Source: Paenibacillus sp. GSMTC-2017 (GTDB lineage Bacteria > Bacillota > Bacilli > Paenibacillales > Paenibacillaceae). From it: a stretch of 64,000 nt of DNA. Made by a program: the position numbers and the translations under genes. Below are positions 1 to 7,692 of this stretch, one piece after another. The notes beneath the pieces are model-generated. The model saw only the letters and a list, made by a program, of their open reading frames with translations, was not told where the DNA came from and made no database searches. The stretch lies in contig NZ_JAECMT010000004.1 of NCBI RefSeq assembly GCF_016019935.1, positions 434,833 to 498,832 of the forward strand. Direction: 5' to 3'. The first letter of the stretch is position 1, and every line of letters begins with the position of its first letter.

Positions 1-1479
1 CTTCTAGAACCTGCGGCATCTGCTGAGGAGGCACTAATGCGTATTCCGGTGGAGAAGCCGGACATTATATTGACTGATATTCAGATGACTGGCAAAACTG
101 GACTTGAACTTGCAAGTGAAGTAAAGCGGGAATATCCAGATACCGAAATCTTCATATTATCGGGTTACGAAGAATTTGCGTATGCTCAGCAAGCAATGCG
201 CGAAGGAATTAGTGACTACTTGCTGAAGACAAGCCGCCCCGGAGATATTATGGCTGCTGCGTTGAGGGCGAAGAAAAGAATAGAGGAAAAACGTGCTGCT
301 ACGCTTGAAGGAAAAGCCCACCAGACTGCATTCCGTTGGAAATTACTTAAACGATTGCTTCATAGTGATAGTCCAATTACAGAGCGTGAAGCAGAAGAAG
401 TGTTGGTTCACTATCCAGAGCTGCGTATCGCTTCCGATTGGGAATCGTTAGAGTTATGGCTTATCAGCTCTGCGGGTACATTAAACATCCTTAATGAGCC
501 TAGTGTTGCAGTTGAAGATGCGGAAGATGTCCTTCGTGTTACAGGTGACTGTGCCGTTCTAGATTGGGATAATGGTTGGCTACTCATCTTTCGTGAAGGA
601 CAACCTGGTGCAACACGGAGGGTTCGCTCAGCAATTCAGCGTGCAGAGCGTGCTACGGGCAATCGTTATTTCGCAGCCTCAGGCACGCCTGTTAAAAGTG
701 TGTTGAAGCTAAGAGAAGCATTAAAGTCGGCAGAGCAGGCTGCAGCATTTCACTGGATTGCGAGTGATTCCGGTATTATTGCTTATGAGGAAATTAAACA
801 TCGTAAAGGTATGCGAACGGTATGTTCACAGGAAGAGGAGCAAGTGCTTGTTTCCGTATTGCGAAGCAGTGACAGTGATCGGTTGCAAACGTGGATTACG
901 AACACACTAGCGTTTATACGACATGATTTAGAAGCAACACCGGGTTCGATGATTTCATATCTGCATTCTTTCCTTGTAGCGGGATTTCGCTGGCTTGAGC
1001 GGGCAGCAGAGTCTGTTGGGCAATCGGCGCAAAAGCTACCTCAGCTTGAAGGGCTTAACATGAAGAAACTTTCTATTGAACCAGAAGAAGTTATGGTCGA
1101 AATCATGTCGGCTATTATCGCACAATATGAACGTTTGGCTGGTGGATCTGGTAGTCGAAATACGACGATAGAACGTACGTTAACTTATATACGAGAACAT
1201 TTGGACCAAAGCTTAACCCTCTCACAAGTAGCGGCAACCGTTCATATGAATCCTAATTATTTCAGTGAACTGTTTAAGAAGGAAACAGGCAAAAACTATA
1301 TTGAGTTTGTTACTGAAGCGCGTATCGAGTGGGCAATTCGTTTACTAAGAGAGACACCTGCGAAAGTTAGTGAAATTGCCAAAAGAGTGGGCTATGAGGA
1401 TATGAAACATTTCAACAAACTTTTTAAACGATATACAGGTGAAACGCCCTCCTATTTCCGCAGTGAAGCAAATCGGTGA
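1..1479 (+). CDS. YesN-type response regulator with AraC HTH (5' partial)
   Basis: The reading frame is open to the first base, so the true start lies upstream of the window. The visible N-terminus is the second half of a receiver domain: the phospho-acceptor Asp is in the DIILTDIQM segment, followed by the LSGYEEFAYA and DYLLK (Lys switch) motifs. A long middle region of no clear homology follows, and the last 100 residues hold an AraC-type double helix-turn-helix (RYTGETPSYFR ending). This is the YesN partner of a YesM-like sensor kinase, a pair that usually controls an adjacent carbohydrate ABC operon in Paenibacillaceae. The next gene is a sugar-binding lipoprotein 93 bp downstream, which makes it the likely target. 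The family and domain order are clear; the ligand is inferred only as a carbohydrate. Confidence 0.93.
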   Translation, partial: LLEPAASAEEALMRIPVEKPDIILTDIQMTGKTGLELASEVKREYPDTEIFILSGYEEFAYAQQAMREGISDYLLKTSRPGDIMAAALRAKKRIEEKRAATLEGKAHQTAFRWKLLKRLLHSDSPITEREAEEVLVHYPELRIASDWESLELWLISSAGTLNILNEPSVAVEDAEDVLRVTGDCAVLDWDNGWLLIFREGQPGATRRVRSAIQRAERATGNRYFAASGTPVKSVLKLREALKSAEQAAAFHWIASDSGIIAYEEIKHRKGMRTVCSQEEEQVLVSVLRSSDSDRLQTWITNTLAFIRHDLEATPGSMISYLHSFLVAGFRWLERAAESVGQSAQKLPQLEGLNMKKLSIEPEEVMVEIMSAIIAQYERLAGGSGSRNTTIERTLTYIREHLDQSLTLSQVAATVHMNPNYFSELFKKETGKNYIEFVTEARIEWAIRLLRETPAKVSEIAKRVGYEDMKHFNKLFKRYTGETPSYFRSEANR

Positions 1480-1547
1480 ATTTCCCCCCCCTAACATCTG
1501 AATTATCCCCCCTACTTCATACTCAGTTCAAAATCTATACTGAGTAT
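1480..1547 (+). promoter_or_regulatory. Possible YesN/AraC binding sites upstream of sugar ABC operon
   Basis: Two C-runs followed by TA (around 1482-1493 and 1507-1514) sit about two helical turns apart, like AraC-family direct half-sites. They are followed by an inverted repeat, ATACTCAGT (1519-1527) and ACTGAGTAT (1539-1547). The binding protein is inferred from the adjacent regulator. I could not place a convincing -35/-10 pair. Confidence 0.35.
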
Positions 1548-1571
1548 ATATTATCGAGGGGGGACTTACTT

Positions 1572-2903
1572 ATGAAGAAAAGACTTACATTAGTCGTAAC
1601 GCTTATTACATTAATATCCCTACTAGTCGCAGCATGCGGCGACAACAAACCAAACTCAGGTACAAACAAGCCAGCTGAAGGCGGCAAAGAAGAAAAAGTT
1701 AAACTTACAGTATGGCATAACTTTGCAGGCGATGACTTGCGCGCACAAGCAGTTAGAAGTCTAATTGACGAATACGAAAAGGCTAATCCTAACATTGAGC
1801 TAGATGCACAAGCGATTCCAGTTGATGGTTACCGCCAGCGTCTAAGCACAGTTGCAGCAGCTAACGAAATGCCAGACGTATTTTTTGTATATGCAGGCAG
1901 CCACTCACAAGAATTTTTTGACGCTGGATTGTTGCAACCGATTACATCTCTAGCTGATAAGAACCCTGATTGGAAAAACAACTTCATGGAGGGTGCATTT
2001 GATCGCTTCACTTTTGAACCGAACCAAATCTATTCTGCTCCAATCGGATTGTCCGCTACATCGTTCCTATACTACAACAAAGATCTATTTGAGCAAAATG
2101 GTGTTAAAGTTCCAACAACATGGGCTGAAATGATGACAGCTGTAAAAACATTTAACGAAAAAGGCATTACGCCAATTGCACTAGGAAATAAAGCCCCATG
2201 GGTAGCTCAATCCACTATTTTGGGATCGCTGGCTGACCGTGTAACAGGAACTGACTGGTTCTTGAAAGCAGCTAAAGGCGAAGCTTCCTTTAAAGATCAA
2301 GTGTTCGTTGACGCACTTAGCAAGTTCAAAGAATTGAATGACAACAAAGCATTCCAAGAAGGTGCGAACAGCATCGATAATACACAAGCTGAGCAATATT
2401 TCGTTCAAGGTAAAGCAGCTATGATGGTTAGCGGCGCATGGACACTTACGAACTTGGCAGCTTCTGCAACTCCTGAGCAAGTAGCACCAATCGAAGTAAC
2501 GACAATTCCAGCAATCGAAGGCGGAGCAGGTGAAGCTGGTACGATCTCCGGTGGTCCTGGTGCAGGTTTTGCACTTAGCAAGAAGACAGAAGGCGCTACA
2601 AAAGACGCAGCTCTTGATCTAATCTACGCAATCAGCGGCCCAGACGGACAGAAGAAAATTGCTGAGAGCAACTCTATGGTTATGTACAAAATGGATCTAA
2701 CGAACTCCAAAGTTAGCCCGCTTTACTTGAAAGCTTTCAACGTAGTTATGAATGCAAAGATTACACCTGTATATGATGCTTACCTATCTGCTGAAGGTGG
2801 AGAAACAATCAATAATGGTTTGCAAGAGCTTATGATGGGCGGCAAACCGGAAGAAGTAGCGAAGAAACTTCAAGAAGCTCAAGAGCGTTCGGTTAAAAAA
2901 TAA
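1572..2903 (+). CDS. Extracellular sugar-binding lipoprotein of an ABC importer
   Basis: A 443-residue family-1 solute-binding protein that captures a carbohydrate outside the membrane for the two permeases that follow. The start at 1572 is chosen because GAGGGGGGAC sits just upstream, and because it opens a lipoprotein signal peptide with lipobox LLVAACGD, so the mature protein is a lipid-anchored Cys. An upstream in-frame start would add 32 residues before the signal and is rejected. The core shows the class pattern (KLTVWHNFAGDD near the mature start, a YYNKDLF segment, GGPGAGFALS near the C-terminus). No ATPase gene is present here; such importers usually share an MsmX-type ATPase encoded elsewhere. 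The sugar cannot be named from the sequence. Confidence 0.92.
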   Translation: MKKRLTLVVTLITLISLLVAACGDNKPNSGTNKPAEGGKEEKVKLTVWHNFAGDDLRAQAVRSLIDEYEKANPNIELDAQAIPVDGYRQRLSTVAAANEMPDVFFVYAGSHSQEFFDAGLLQPITSLADKNPDWKNNFMEGAFDRFTFEPNQIYSAPIGLSATSFLYYNKDLFEQNGVKVPTTWAEMMTAVKTFNEKGITPIALGNKAPWVAQSTILGSLADRVTGTDWFLKAAKGEASFKDQVFVDALSKFKELNDNKAFQEGANSIDNTQAEQYFVQGKAAMMVSGAWTLTNLAASATPEQVAPIEVTTIPAIEGGAGEAGTISGGPGAGFALSKKTEGATKDAALDLIYAISGPDGQKKIAESNSMVMYKMDLTNSKVSPLYLKAFNVVMNAKITPVYDAYLSAEGGETINNGLQELMMGGKPEEVAKKLQEAQERSVKK

Positions 2904-2919
2904 AGGTTTACTAGCAACA

Positions 2920-2955
2920 TTCACGCTGTCTGCCTTAGGTGTCAGGCAGCGTGAA
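2920..2955 (+). promoter_or_regulatory. Intercistronic hairpin between binding protein and permease
   Basis: A 13-bp stem (arms starting TTCACGCTG and ending CAGCGTGAA, one G-U pair) with a 10-nt loop and no T-run. This position and form suit a 3'-end stabiliser or partial attenuator that keeps binding-protein mRNA above permease mRNA, as in many sugar ABC operons. The role is inferred. Confidence 0.6.
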
Positions 2956-2980
2956 CTATGAATTAGAGGAGGTTGTCGCC

Positions 2981-3853
2981 ATGCCGTCATCATTGCGTTC
3001 ACGAAGCTTCGTCACTCTGGCGCTGCTGCCTGCACTCGTCATCTTCATCGTGTTTGCGATTGTTCCGATTATTTGGTCGGCATACTACGGCTTCTTTAGC
3101 TGGAGCGGTTTTGGATCACTTAAGTTTATCGGTTTAGACAACTATGAAATGATGCTACAGGACCCAATATTTTGGAGAGCACTAAAAAACAACTTAATTT
3201 TAGTTGCTTCTGCAATCATCGGCCAAGTGCCAATCGCGCTTTTACTAGCACTGCTATTACTTAAGAATAACATGTTCAATCGTATTATCCGTTCTGCTGT
3301 ATTTATGCCTATGGTGCTGTCGACTGTCGTAGTTGGCCTTATCTGGGGTTATATCTACCAGCCACAATTCGGTTTGGTAAATACGATACTCGAAGCTGTT
3401 GGACTTGATTCATGGACTAGAGCATGGTTGTCAGACCCTAAAATTAATATGTTCGCCGTTTCAATTCCGATTAACTGGGCTAACATTGGTCCTTACTTGA
3501 TCATCTTTATCGCAGCGTTGCAAAACATTTCCTCTGAAGTAAATGATGCAGCTAAAATTGATGGAGCGGTCGGTTACCGCAAACTCGTTTTTGTAACTTT
3601 GCCTATTATGTGGGAAACCATTGTTGTGACAATTGTTCTATGTATTTCAGGCAGTTTGAAAGCTTTCGACCATGTCATCGTTATGACTGGCGGAGGACCT
3701 GCTCAATCTACAGAACTACTTGCCACTTATATGTACAATAACAGCTTCACCGTTTATCGTTACGGCTACGGCTCCGCCGTATCTACAATGATCATTCTGA
3801 TCAGTGCCTTGCTCATAGGTCTGAACTACATCATCACGAAAAGACGAAGCTGA
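2981..3853 (+). CDS. Sugar ABC transporter permease (MalF/UgpA type)
   Basis: A 290-residue inner-membrane permease with six predicted membrane segments. The EAA loop that docks the ATPase is visible as the NDAAKIDGAVGYRKLVFVTLP segment in the C-terminal third. The start at 2981 is preferred because AGAGGAGG at 2965-2972 is well placed; an upstream start at 2939 lies inside the intercistronic hairpin. It pairs with the permease that follows at 3892 and the lipoprotein at 1572 to form one importer. The family assignment is firm; the substrate is not known. Confidence 0.93.
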   Translation: MPSSLRSRSFVTLALLPALVIFIVFAIVPIIWSAYYGFFSWSGFGSLKFIGLDNYEMMLQDPIFWRALKNNLILVASAIIGQVPIALLLALLLLKNNMFNRIIRSAVFMPMVLSTVVVGLIWGYIYQPQFGLVNTILEAVGLDSWTRAWLSDPKINMFAVSIPINWANIGPYLIIFIAALQNISSEVNDAAKIDGAVGYRKLVFVTLPIMWETIVVTIVLCISGSLKAFDHVIVMTGGGPAQSTELLATYMYNNSFTVYRYGYGSAVSTMIILISALLIGLNYIITKRRS

Positions 3854-3891
3854 GCAGGTTTGTTAACGAGACCGATGAAGGAGTGAATGTT

Positions 3892-4761
3892 ATGCAAGTT
3901 ACGACTAAAGTTCAGACGAAACAATCGAAGACGAGTCTATGGAAGAAGCCAGTTGGTTTCATCTCGAAGATCATGCTACTTTTGTACGCCCTGGCTACAC
4001 TATATCCGTTATATTGGCTTGCCATCAGTGCTTTTAAATCGAACCAAGAGTTTTTCAACCGTCCATACGCATGGCCGCTGAAATGGCAGGTTGATAATAT
4101 AACCCGCGCTTGGGATCTAGGTGAAATGGGTAGAGCGATGCTCAACTCCACATTCGTGACGGTTACTTCCGTTATTCTCACAGTAGTGTTGGGTACGCTC
4201 GCTGCTTATGCACTGTCTAGGTTCAACTTTAAATTCAGTGGTGCGATTAAAGGACTATTCTTGCTCGGAATGTTGATTCCGATTCATAGTACACTCGTTC
4301 CGCTCTTTATGTTCATGAACAAAATCAATATTTTGGATACGTATTGGGCGCTTATTTTACCGTACACGGCGTTCGAGCTTTCGATTGCGATTTTCCTTAG
4401 TATGGCCTATATGGCATCTATACCAAAAGAAGTAGAAGAAGCAGCGATGATTGACGGCAACGGCTGGTGGGGCGTGTTTGGACGTATTATATTCCCGCTA
4501 TGTTTACCTGTCATTGCAACGGTTACGATTCTAGCTTTCCTTCGTTTCTGGAATGACTTCTCCTTTGCACTCGTCTTTATGAACTCGCAAGCGATGAAGA
4601 CGTTGCCGCTTAGTTTGTCTCTATTCTCCGATGGATTTGGTACAGACTATGCGCTTACAATGGGTGCGATGTTTATCGCGGTTATTCCGACGATTGTTAT
4701 TTATTTGATCTTCCAAGAGCAAATTATGAAGGGTATGGTTGCGGGCTCGGTTAAAGGCTAA
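3892..4761 (+). CDS. Sugar ABC transporter permease (MalG/UgpE type)
   Basis: A 289-residue second permease of the importer, with six membrane segments. The EAA loop reads EEAAMIDGNGWWGVFGRIIFP. The start at 3892 is chosen because GAAGGAG at 3877-3883 fits it; the in-frame GTG at 3883 would overlap its own ribosome site. The C-terminal QEQIMKGMVAGSVKG is typical of the family. The 3' end of the gene runs into the operon terminator, whose left arm includes the last codons. Confidence 0.93.
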   Translation: MQVTTKVQTKQSKTSLWKKPVGFISKIMLLLYALATLYPLYWLAISAFKSNQEFFNRPYAWPLKWQVDNITRAWDLGEMGRAMLNSTFVTVTSVILTVVLGTLAAYALSRFNFKFSGAIKGLFLLGMLIPIHSTLVPLFMFMNKINILDTYWALILPYTAFELSIAIFLSMAYMASIPKEVEEAAMIDGNGWWGVFGRIIFPLCLPVIATVTILAFLRFWNDFSFALVFMNSQAMKTLPLSLSLFSDGFGTDYALTMGAMFIAVIPTIVIYLIFQEQIMKGMVAGSVKG

Positions 4762-4787
4762 TTGCCTTTACCGAGGCCCTTTTTTTT
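4743..4787 (+). terminator. Rho-independent terminator of the sugar ABC operon
   Basis: Arms GGGCTCGG...AAAGGC and GCCTTT...GAGGCCC close on an AATT-type loop and are followed by eight T. The left arm overlaps the last codons of the permease. Confidence 0.85.
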
Positions 4788-4791
4788 GTTA

Positions 4792-5424
4792 CTATTCCTT
4801 TTTAAAAAACATGCAGTAGATAGGCAGCTGCTCAAGAAGCTTCTCTGCTGTAAGTCTAAAGCCGAACCGTTCATATAACGCTTTGTTGTGCGCGTTCTCT
4901 GTATCGAGTGCAACACCTTGTGAATGTGGATCTTTATCGACACGATATAGCAAGTGGTCCAATAGACTCCTCCCTACACCTTTTCCTTGAATGTCAGGCG
5001 ACACTCCAATCATTACGAGGTAATCATGTTGCAAGGTTGGTGCGACTGCCCTTGTGATCTGCATGTAGCTATTCAGATGTGTGATGACTCTGAAAGGTAA
5101 TTGAAACAGTAACGGAATAAACCTCCCGATTTGAAGCATTCCCCCAATTATATGTCTTAATTTACCGACATCCGATCTCTCCAAAATATAAGCACCTTGC
5201 ATCACACCATCGTCGAATGAACCCCAAATCTCGTCACGGGATAGGAACCCTTTATCAAACATAAAGGCTGTGAAAACATTTGCTCGAGCTACTGCTTTTC
5301 GATCTGATTCGGGATCACCAAACAAATGAACGAACAAAGGATCATGTGCAAACGCACTACTCATAACGGAAATAAAGGATGATTTATCGGATTTAACTAG
5401 TTTTCTAATTGTACGTGTACTCAT
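4792..5424 (-). CDS. GNAT-family N-acetyltransferase
   Basis: A 210-residue acyl-CoA-dependent acetyltransferase. The acetyl-CoA binding motif A is visible as GVSPDIQGKGVGRSLLDHL near residues 140-158, followed by the LDTENAHNKALYERFGF motif-B region. The gene begins inside the stop of the membrane-protein gene upstream (ATGA overlap), so the two are translationally coupled and share the operator-bearing promoter at 6015-6046. The substrate is unknown; with a TetR gene opposite, a small toxic or signalling compound is one possibility, but nothing in the sequence proves it. Confidence 0.88.
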   Translation of the reverse strand: MSTRTIRKLVKSDKSSFISVMSSAFAHDPLFVHLFGDPESDRKAVARANVFTAFMFDKGFLSRDEIWGSFDDGVMQGAYILERSDVGKLRHIIGGMLQIGRFIPLLFQLPFRVITHLNSYMQITRAVAPTLQHDYLVMIGVSPDIQGKGVGRSLLDHLLYRVDKDPHSQGVALDTENAHNKALYERFGFRLTAEKLLEQLPIYCMFFKKE

Positions 5425-5990
5425 CTTGTTAATCCTTTTGTAGGTGTTGCTCTAGCGAAATGGTCAACGGTGAAGCTATACAGTACTTTGAGCAAGAACA
5501 GCAAGCAAGGGGCGAACATGTAGGGGTGAACTAGAGGAAGAAGAGATACGCCGCAAATGCCTACGGACAGCAATAAACCACCGATAAAACGTTGAGCTGA
5601 ACGGCCAATTAGCCCATTAACGATAAAAGCTCCAACAATCGTGTAGGCCCACACACCGACCGTATACCAAATGTCTGCGTCTAATAAAAGTGCAACAGCG
5701 ATAATATGGACATGTATGGCGATGAATACAATGCGGTTGATGGGTCTCGTTGCATAAAAGTTGCTTGTTGATTCGGAGAAATTAGCAATACATCCAGCTG
5801 CGATATCAAAAATAAAAATAATGGCTAAGATACTTCGCCAAAGGGGGAGATTGTCGATCATTTCAGGGAATACGGCATACAGAACGCCTGTGATACATCC
5901 CCCTATGACCAATATCGTTAAAATGTTTATCCAAGGTTGCTCTTCTCCCAAAATGTCATGAAGAAATACGGGGATCTTTATTTTTTTCAT
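5421..5990 (-). CDS. Unrecognised integral membrane protein, about six TM segments
   Basis: A 189-residue, strongly hydrophobic protein with a short charged N-terminus (MKKIKIPVF) and about five or six membrane helices. I do not recognise a family. A well-placed AGGAGG precedes the ATG at 5990. It is the first gene of a two-gene unit with the GNAT gene (4-bp overlap). The promoter upstream carries a 32-bp palindrome that matches the one in front of the divergent TetR gene, so it is very likely the main target of that repressor. Confidence 0.75.
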   Translation of the reverse strand: MKKIKIPVFLHDILGEEQPWINILTILVIGGCITGVLYAVFPEMIDNLPLWRSILAIIFIFDIAAGCIANFSESTSNFYATRPINRIVFIAIHVHIIAVALLLDADIWYTVGVWAYTIVGAFIVNGLIGRSAQRFIGGLLLSVGICGVSLLPLVHPYMFAPCLLFLLKVLYSFTVDHFARATPTKGLTR

Positions 5991-6014
5991 TTTAAAATCC
6001 TCCTGATTGTTGAG

Positions 6015-6046
6015 TTTTGTAGTTGAATATCGATTCGACTACAAAA
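6015..6046 (-). promoter_or_regulatory. TetR operator O1 overlapping the membrane-protein promoter
   Basis: A 32-bp near-perfect palindrome with outer arms TTTTGTAGT and ACTACAAAA and inner arms GAAT and ATTC around a 4-bp centre. On the minus strand it holds TTGTAG, a 17-bp spacer and TACAAA, so the operator covers the whole core promoter. Confidence 0.75.
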
Positions 6047-6080
6047 CAAGTATATCCACATCGACCAGAAGTTACAAGTG

Positions 6081-6112
6081 TTTTGTAGTTAACGTATTGT
6101 AGTACTATAAAA
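6081..6112 (+). promoter_or_regulatory. TetR operator O2 overlapping the TetR promoter
   Basis: A second 32-bp dyad with arms TTTTGTAGT and ACTATAAAA, less symmetric in the middle than O1. On the plus strand it holds TTGTAG, a 17-bp spacer and TATAAA, the same geometry as O1, which points to autorepression by the TetR gene at 6144. Confidence 0.7.
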
Positions 6113-6143
6113 CTTGAGCTACACTAACGATGAGGTGACAATC

Positions 6144-6746
6144 ATGAATGGATACGAAAGACGAAAACAAGGTAAGATGGAGCAAATATTTCATGCGGCG
6201 TTTGAGCTTTTTAACAACTATGGTTTTCAGAAGGTTAGTGTCAATGAGATCGCTCAAGAAGCACGCGTTTCGCCGATGACTATTTATAATTATTTTGGAA
6301 CGAAGGAACAACTTTATATAGAGATGTTAATCAACTGGATGGACAAGCAACTGGAACAGTATGAAACGATTCTTCAATCAGATCAGCCTTTTCCAGATAA
6401 GACGAAAGAAATTATGCTTGGGGAAATTAGAAGTTTGAACATTATGGCAGACGAATTTCTAAGGTCTTCAGCTACGGAACTAAGCGAACTAATGGTAACG
6501 ATGGAACGTTATAGTGAGGACAAGGTGATGCCGTTTTTTATGAGGTTTGTTGCGCTTGGCAAGCAAGAGGGGTATATCCATGCGCATTTGACAGATGAGA
6601 TGGCGATTATATACTTTACGATGTTCAAAAATGAGCTGAGCCGCAACTGGGAAGCTTCACAAACGGAAGCTTCAACTCATCATGTTGATCAATGGATTGA
6701 TCTCTTCTTTAACGGGTTAAGCAGGAGTACAGTTTCTAAGCAGTAA
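6144..6746 (+). CDS. TetR/AcrR-family transcriptional regulator
   Basis: A 200-residue repressor. The N-terminal helix-turn-helix is visible in VNEIAQEARVSPMTIYNYFGTKEQLY (about residues 30-55, quoted in part of the typical TetR pattern), and the C-terminal half is the ligand and dimer domain. The start at 6144 is chosen for the GAGGTGA site just upstream; a TTG at 6114 lies too close to the promoter. It is transcribed away from the membrane-protein/GNAT pair, and both promoters carry the same type of operator, so local divergent control is the simplest reading. The inducer is unknown. Confidence 0.9.
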   Translation: MNGYERRKQGKMEQIFHAAFELFNNYGFQKVSVNEIAQEARVSPMTIYNYFGTKEQLYIEMLINWMDKQLEQYETILQSDQPFPDKTKEIMLGEIRSLNIMADEFLRSSATELSELMVTMERYSEDKVMPFFMRFVALGKQEGYIHAHLTDEMAIIYFTMFKNELSRNWEASQTEASTHHVDQWIDLFFNGLSRSTVSKQ

Positions 6747-6789
6747 CGATTTAGTTGTTGCTAGATGGGAAAACATGAAATATTTGCTC

Positions 6790-6818
6790 TTGTAACTGTT
6801 GTAGGTAGTGTGTACTAT
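6790..6818 (+). promoter_or_regulatory. Sigma-A promoter of xpt-pbuX
   Basis: TTGTAA at 6790-6795, a 17-bp spacer and TACTAT at 6813-6818 place the transcript start about 15 bp before the riboswitch P1 stem. Confidence 0.65.
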
Positions 6819-6838
6819 TACAAGATACAATTAAATAG

Positions 6839-6910
6839 AACTCATATAATTTTGGGGTTATGGCCCATAAGTTTCTACCGGACGACCATTAATTTGTCCG
6901 ACTATGAGTG
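6839..6910 (+). promoter_or_regulatory. Purine riboswitch aptamer, guanine class
   Basis: P1 is formed by AACTCATA and TATGAGT. The conserved core is present: TATAAT after P1, a P2 loop with TATGG, the junction GTTTCTACC, a P3 stem of GGAC/GTCC, and the closing CCGACTATGAG. The base in the specificity position (C in GACTATG) is the one found in guanine/xanthine-type rather than adenine-type aptamers. Genes downstream, xpt and pbuX, are the classic targets. Confidence 0.93.
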
Positions 6911-6990
6911 AGTGCGAATGTATTGTGGCATCGATTCTGTTCGATGTATCACAAATTCGCTGTGCATGTGCATTCAGGATACCATTCCAG

Positions 6991-7045
6991 AGGACAGGCT
7001 TCACTTGAGAGATAGAAACAGCTCAAGTGCGGGACTGTCCTTTTT
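6991..7045 (+). terminator. Riboswitch-controlled terminator
   Basis: A long stem with arms AGGACAG plus CACTTGAG and CTCAAGTG plus CTGTCC is followed by five T. The 80 bp between aptamer and terminator hold another strong hairpin (about 6914-6960, arms GCGAAT/ATTCGC), so the switch probably uses an extended expression platform. Guanine binding would favour termination. Confidence 0.8.
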
Positions 7046-7076
7046 CATATGGAGAGAAAAGGAGCGATAAGCAGAC

Positions 7077-7688
7077 ATGAAAGTACTAGAAGATCGCATA
7101 CGGCAAGACGGAATGATTCTATCGAATACGGTACTAAAGGTGGATTCATTCCTGAATCATCAGGTGGATACGGAACTCGCGCTTGCGATTGGGAAAGAAC
7201 TGGCATCTATTTATGCCGATCAGCCTATCACCAAAGTACTTACGATTGAAGCGAGCGGCATTCAGTTCGCTATGGCGACAGGAATTGCGCTGGGTGTACC
7301 GTTCGTATACGCGAAGAAGAAAAAAGCTGTGACGCAGTCCGATAAAGTATACACAGCACCCGTACACTCCTTCACACGTGGAGAGACCTATCAAGTGAGT
7401 GTCGATCAGCGCTATTTGGGTCCAAATGATCGGGTACTTATTGTTGATGACTTTCTTGCTACAGGAGCCGCTTTAGTAGGCCTGGTCGATATTGTACGGG
7501 AATCAGGAGCTCAGCTAGTTGGCGTGGGCTGTGTCATCGAAAAGAGCTTCCAAGAAGGCAGAGGCTTGCTTGAGGATAAGGGTGTGCGTGTCCATTCCCT
7601 TGCGCGAATTGCATCGATGAAGCCGGGTGAGGTTCATTTTGTACATGAGGAAAATGTAGTGAATGAGCCTCAGAAGGAGACGGTGTAA
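7077..7688 (+). CDS. xpt: Xanthine phosphoribosyltransferase
   Basis: Converts xanthine and PRPP to XMP for purine salvage in the cytoplasm. The PRPP-binding signature RVLIVDDFLATGAAL is at about residues 119-133, and the N-terminal MKVLEDRIRQDGMILS is characteristic of Xpt. Length is 203 residues, slightly longer than the usual 190 or so because of a C-terminal tail. A good AAGGAG site precedes the ATG. It lies directly behind a guanine-type riboswitch and is followed after 4 bp by the xanthine permease gene, giving the standard xpt-pbuX operon. Confidence 0.95.
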   Translation: MKVLEDRIRQDGMILSNTVLKVDSFLNHQVDTELALAIGKELASIYADQPITKVLTIEASGIQFAMATGIALGVPFVYAKKKKAVTQSDKVYTAPVHSFTRGETYQVSVDQRYLGPNDRVLIVDDFLATGAALVGLVDIVRESGAQLVGVGCVIEKSFQEGRGLLEDKGVRVHSLARIASMKPGEVHFVHEENVVNEPQKETV

Positions 7689-7692
7689 CAGC

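Noticed and set aside
7049-7249. 66-codon frame starting in the riboswitch terminator
   Set aside because: It overlaps xpt in another frame; the ribosome site AAGGAG leads to the xpt ATG at 7077.
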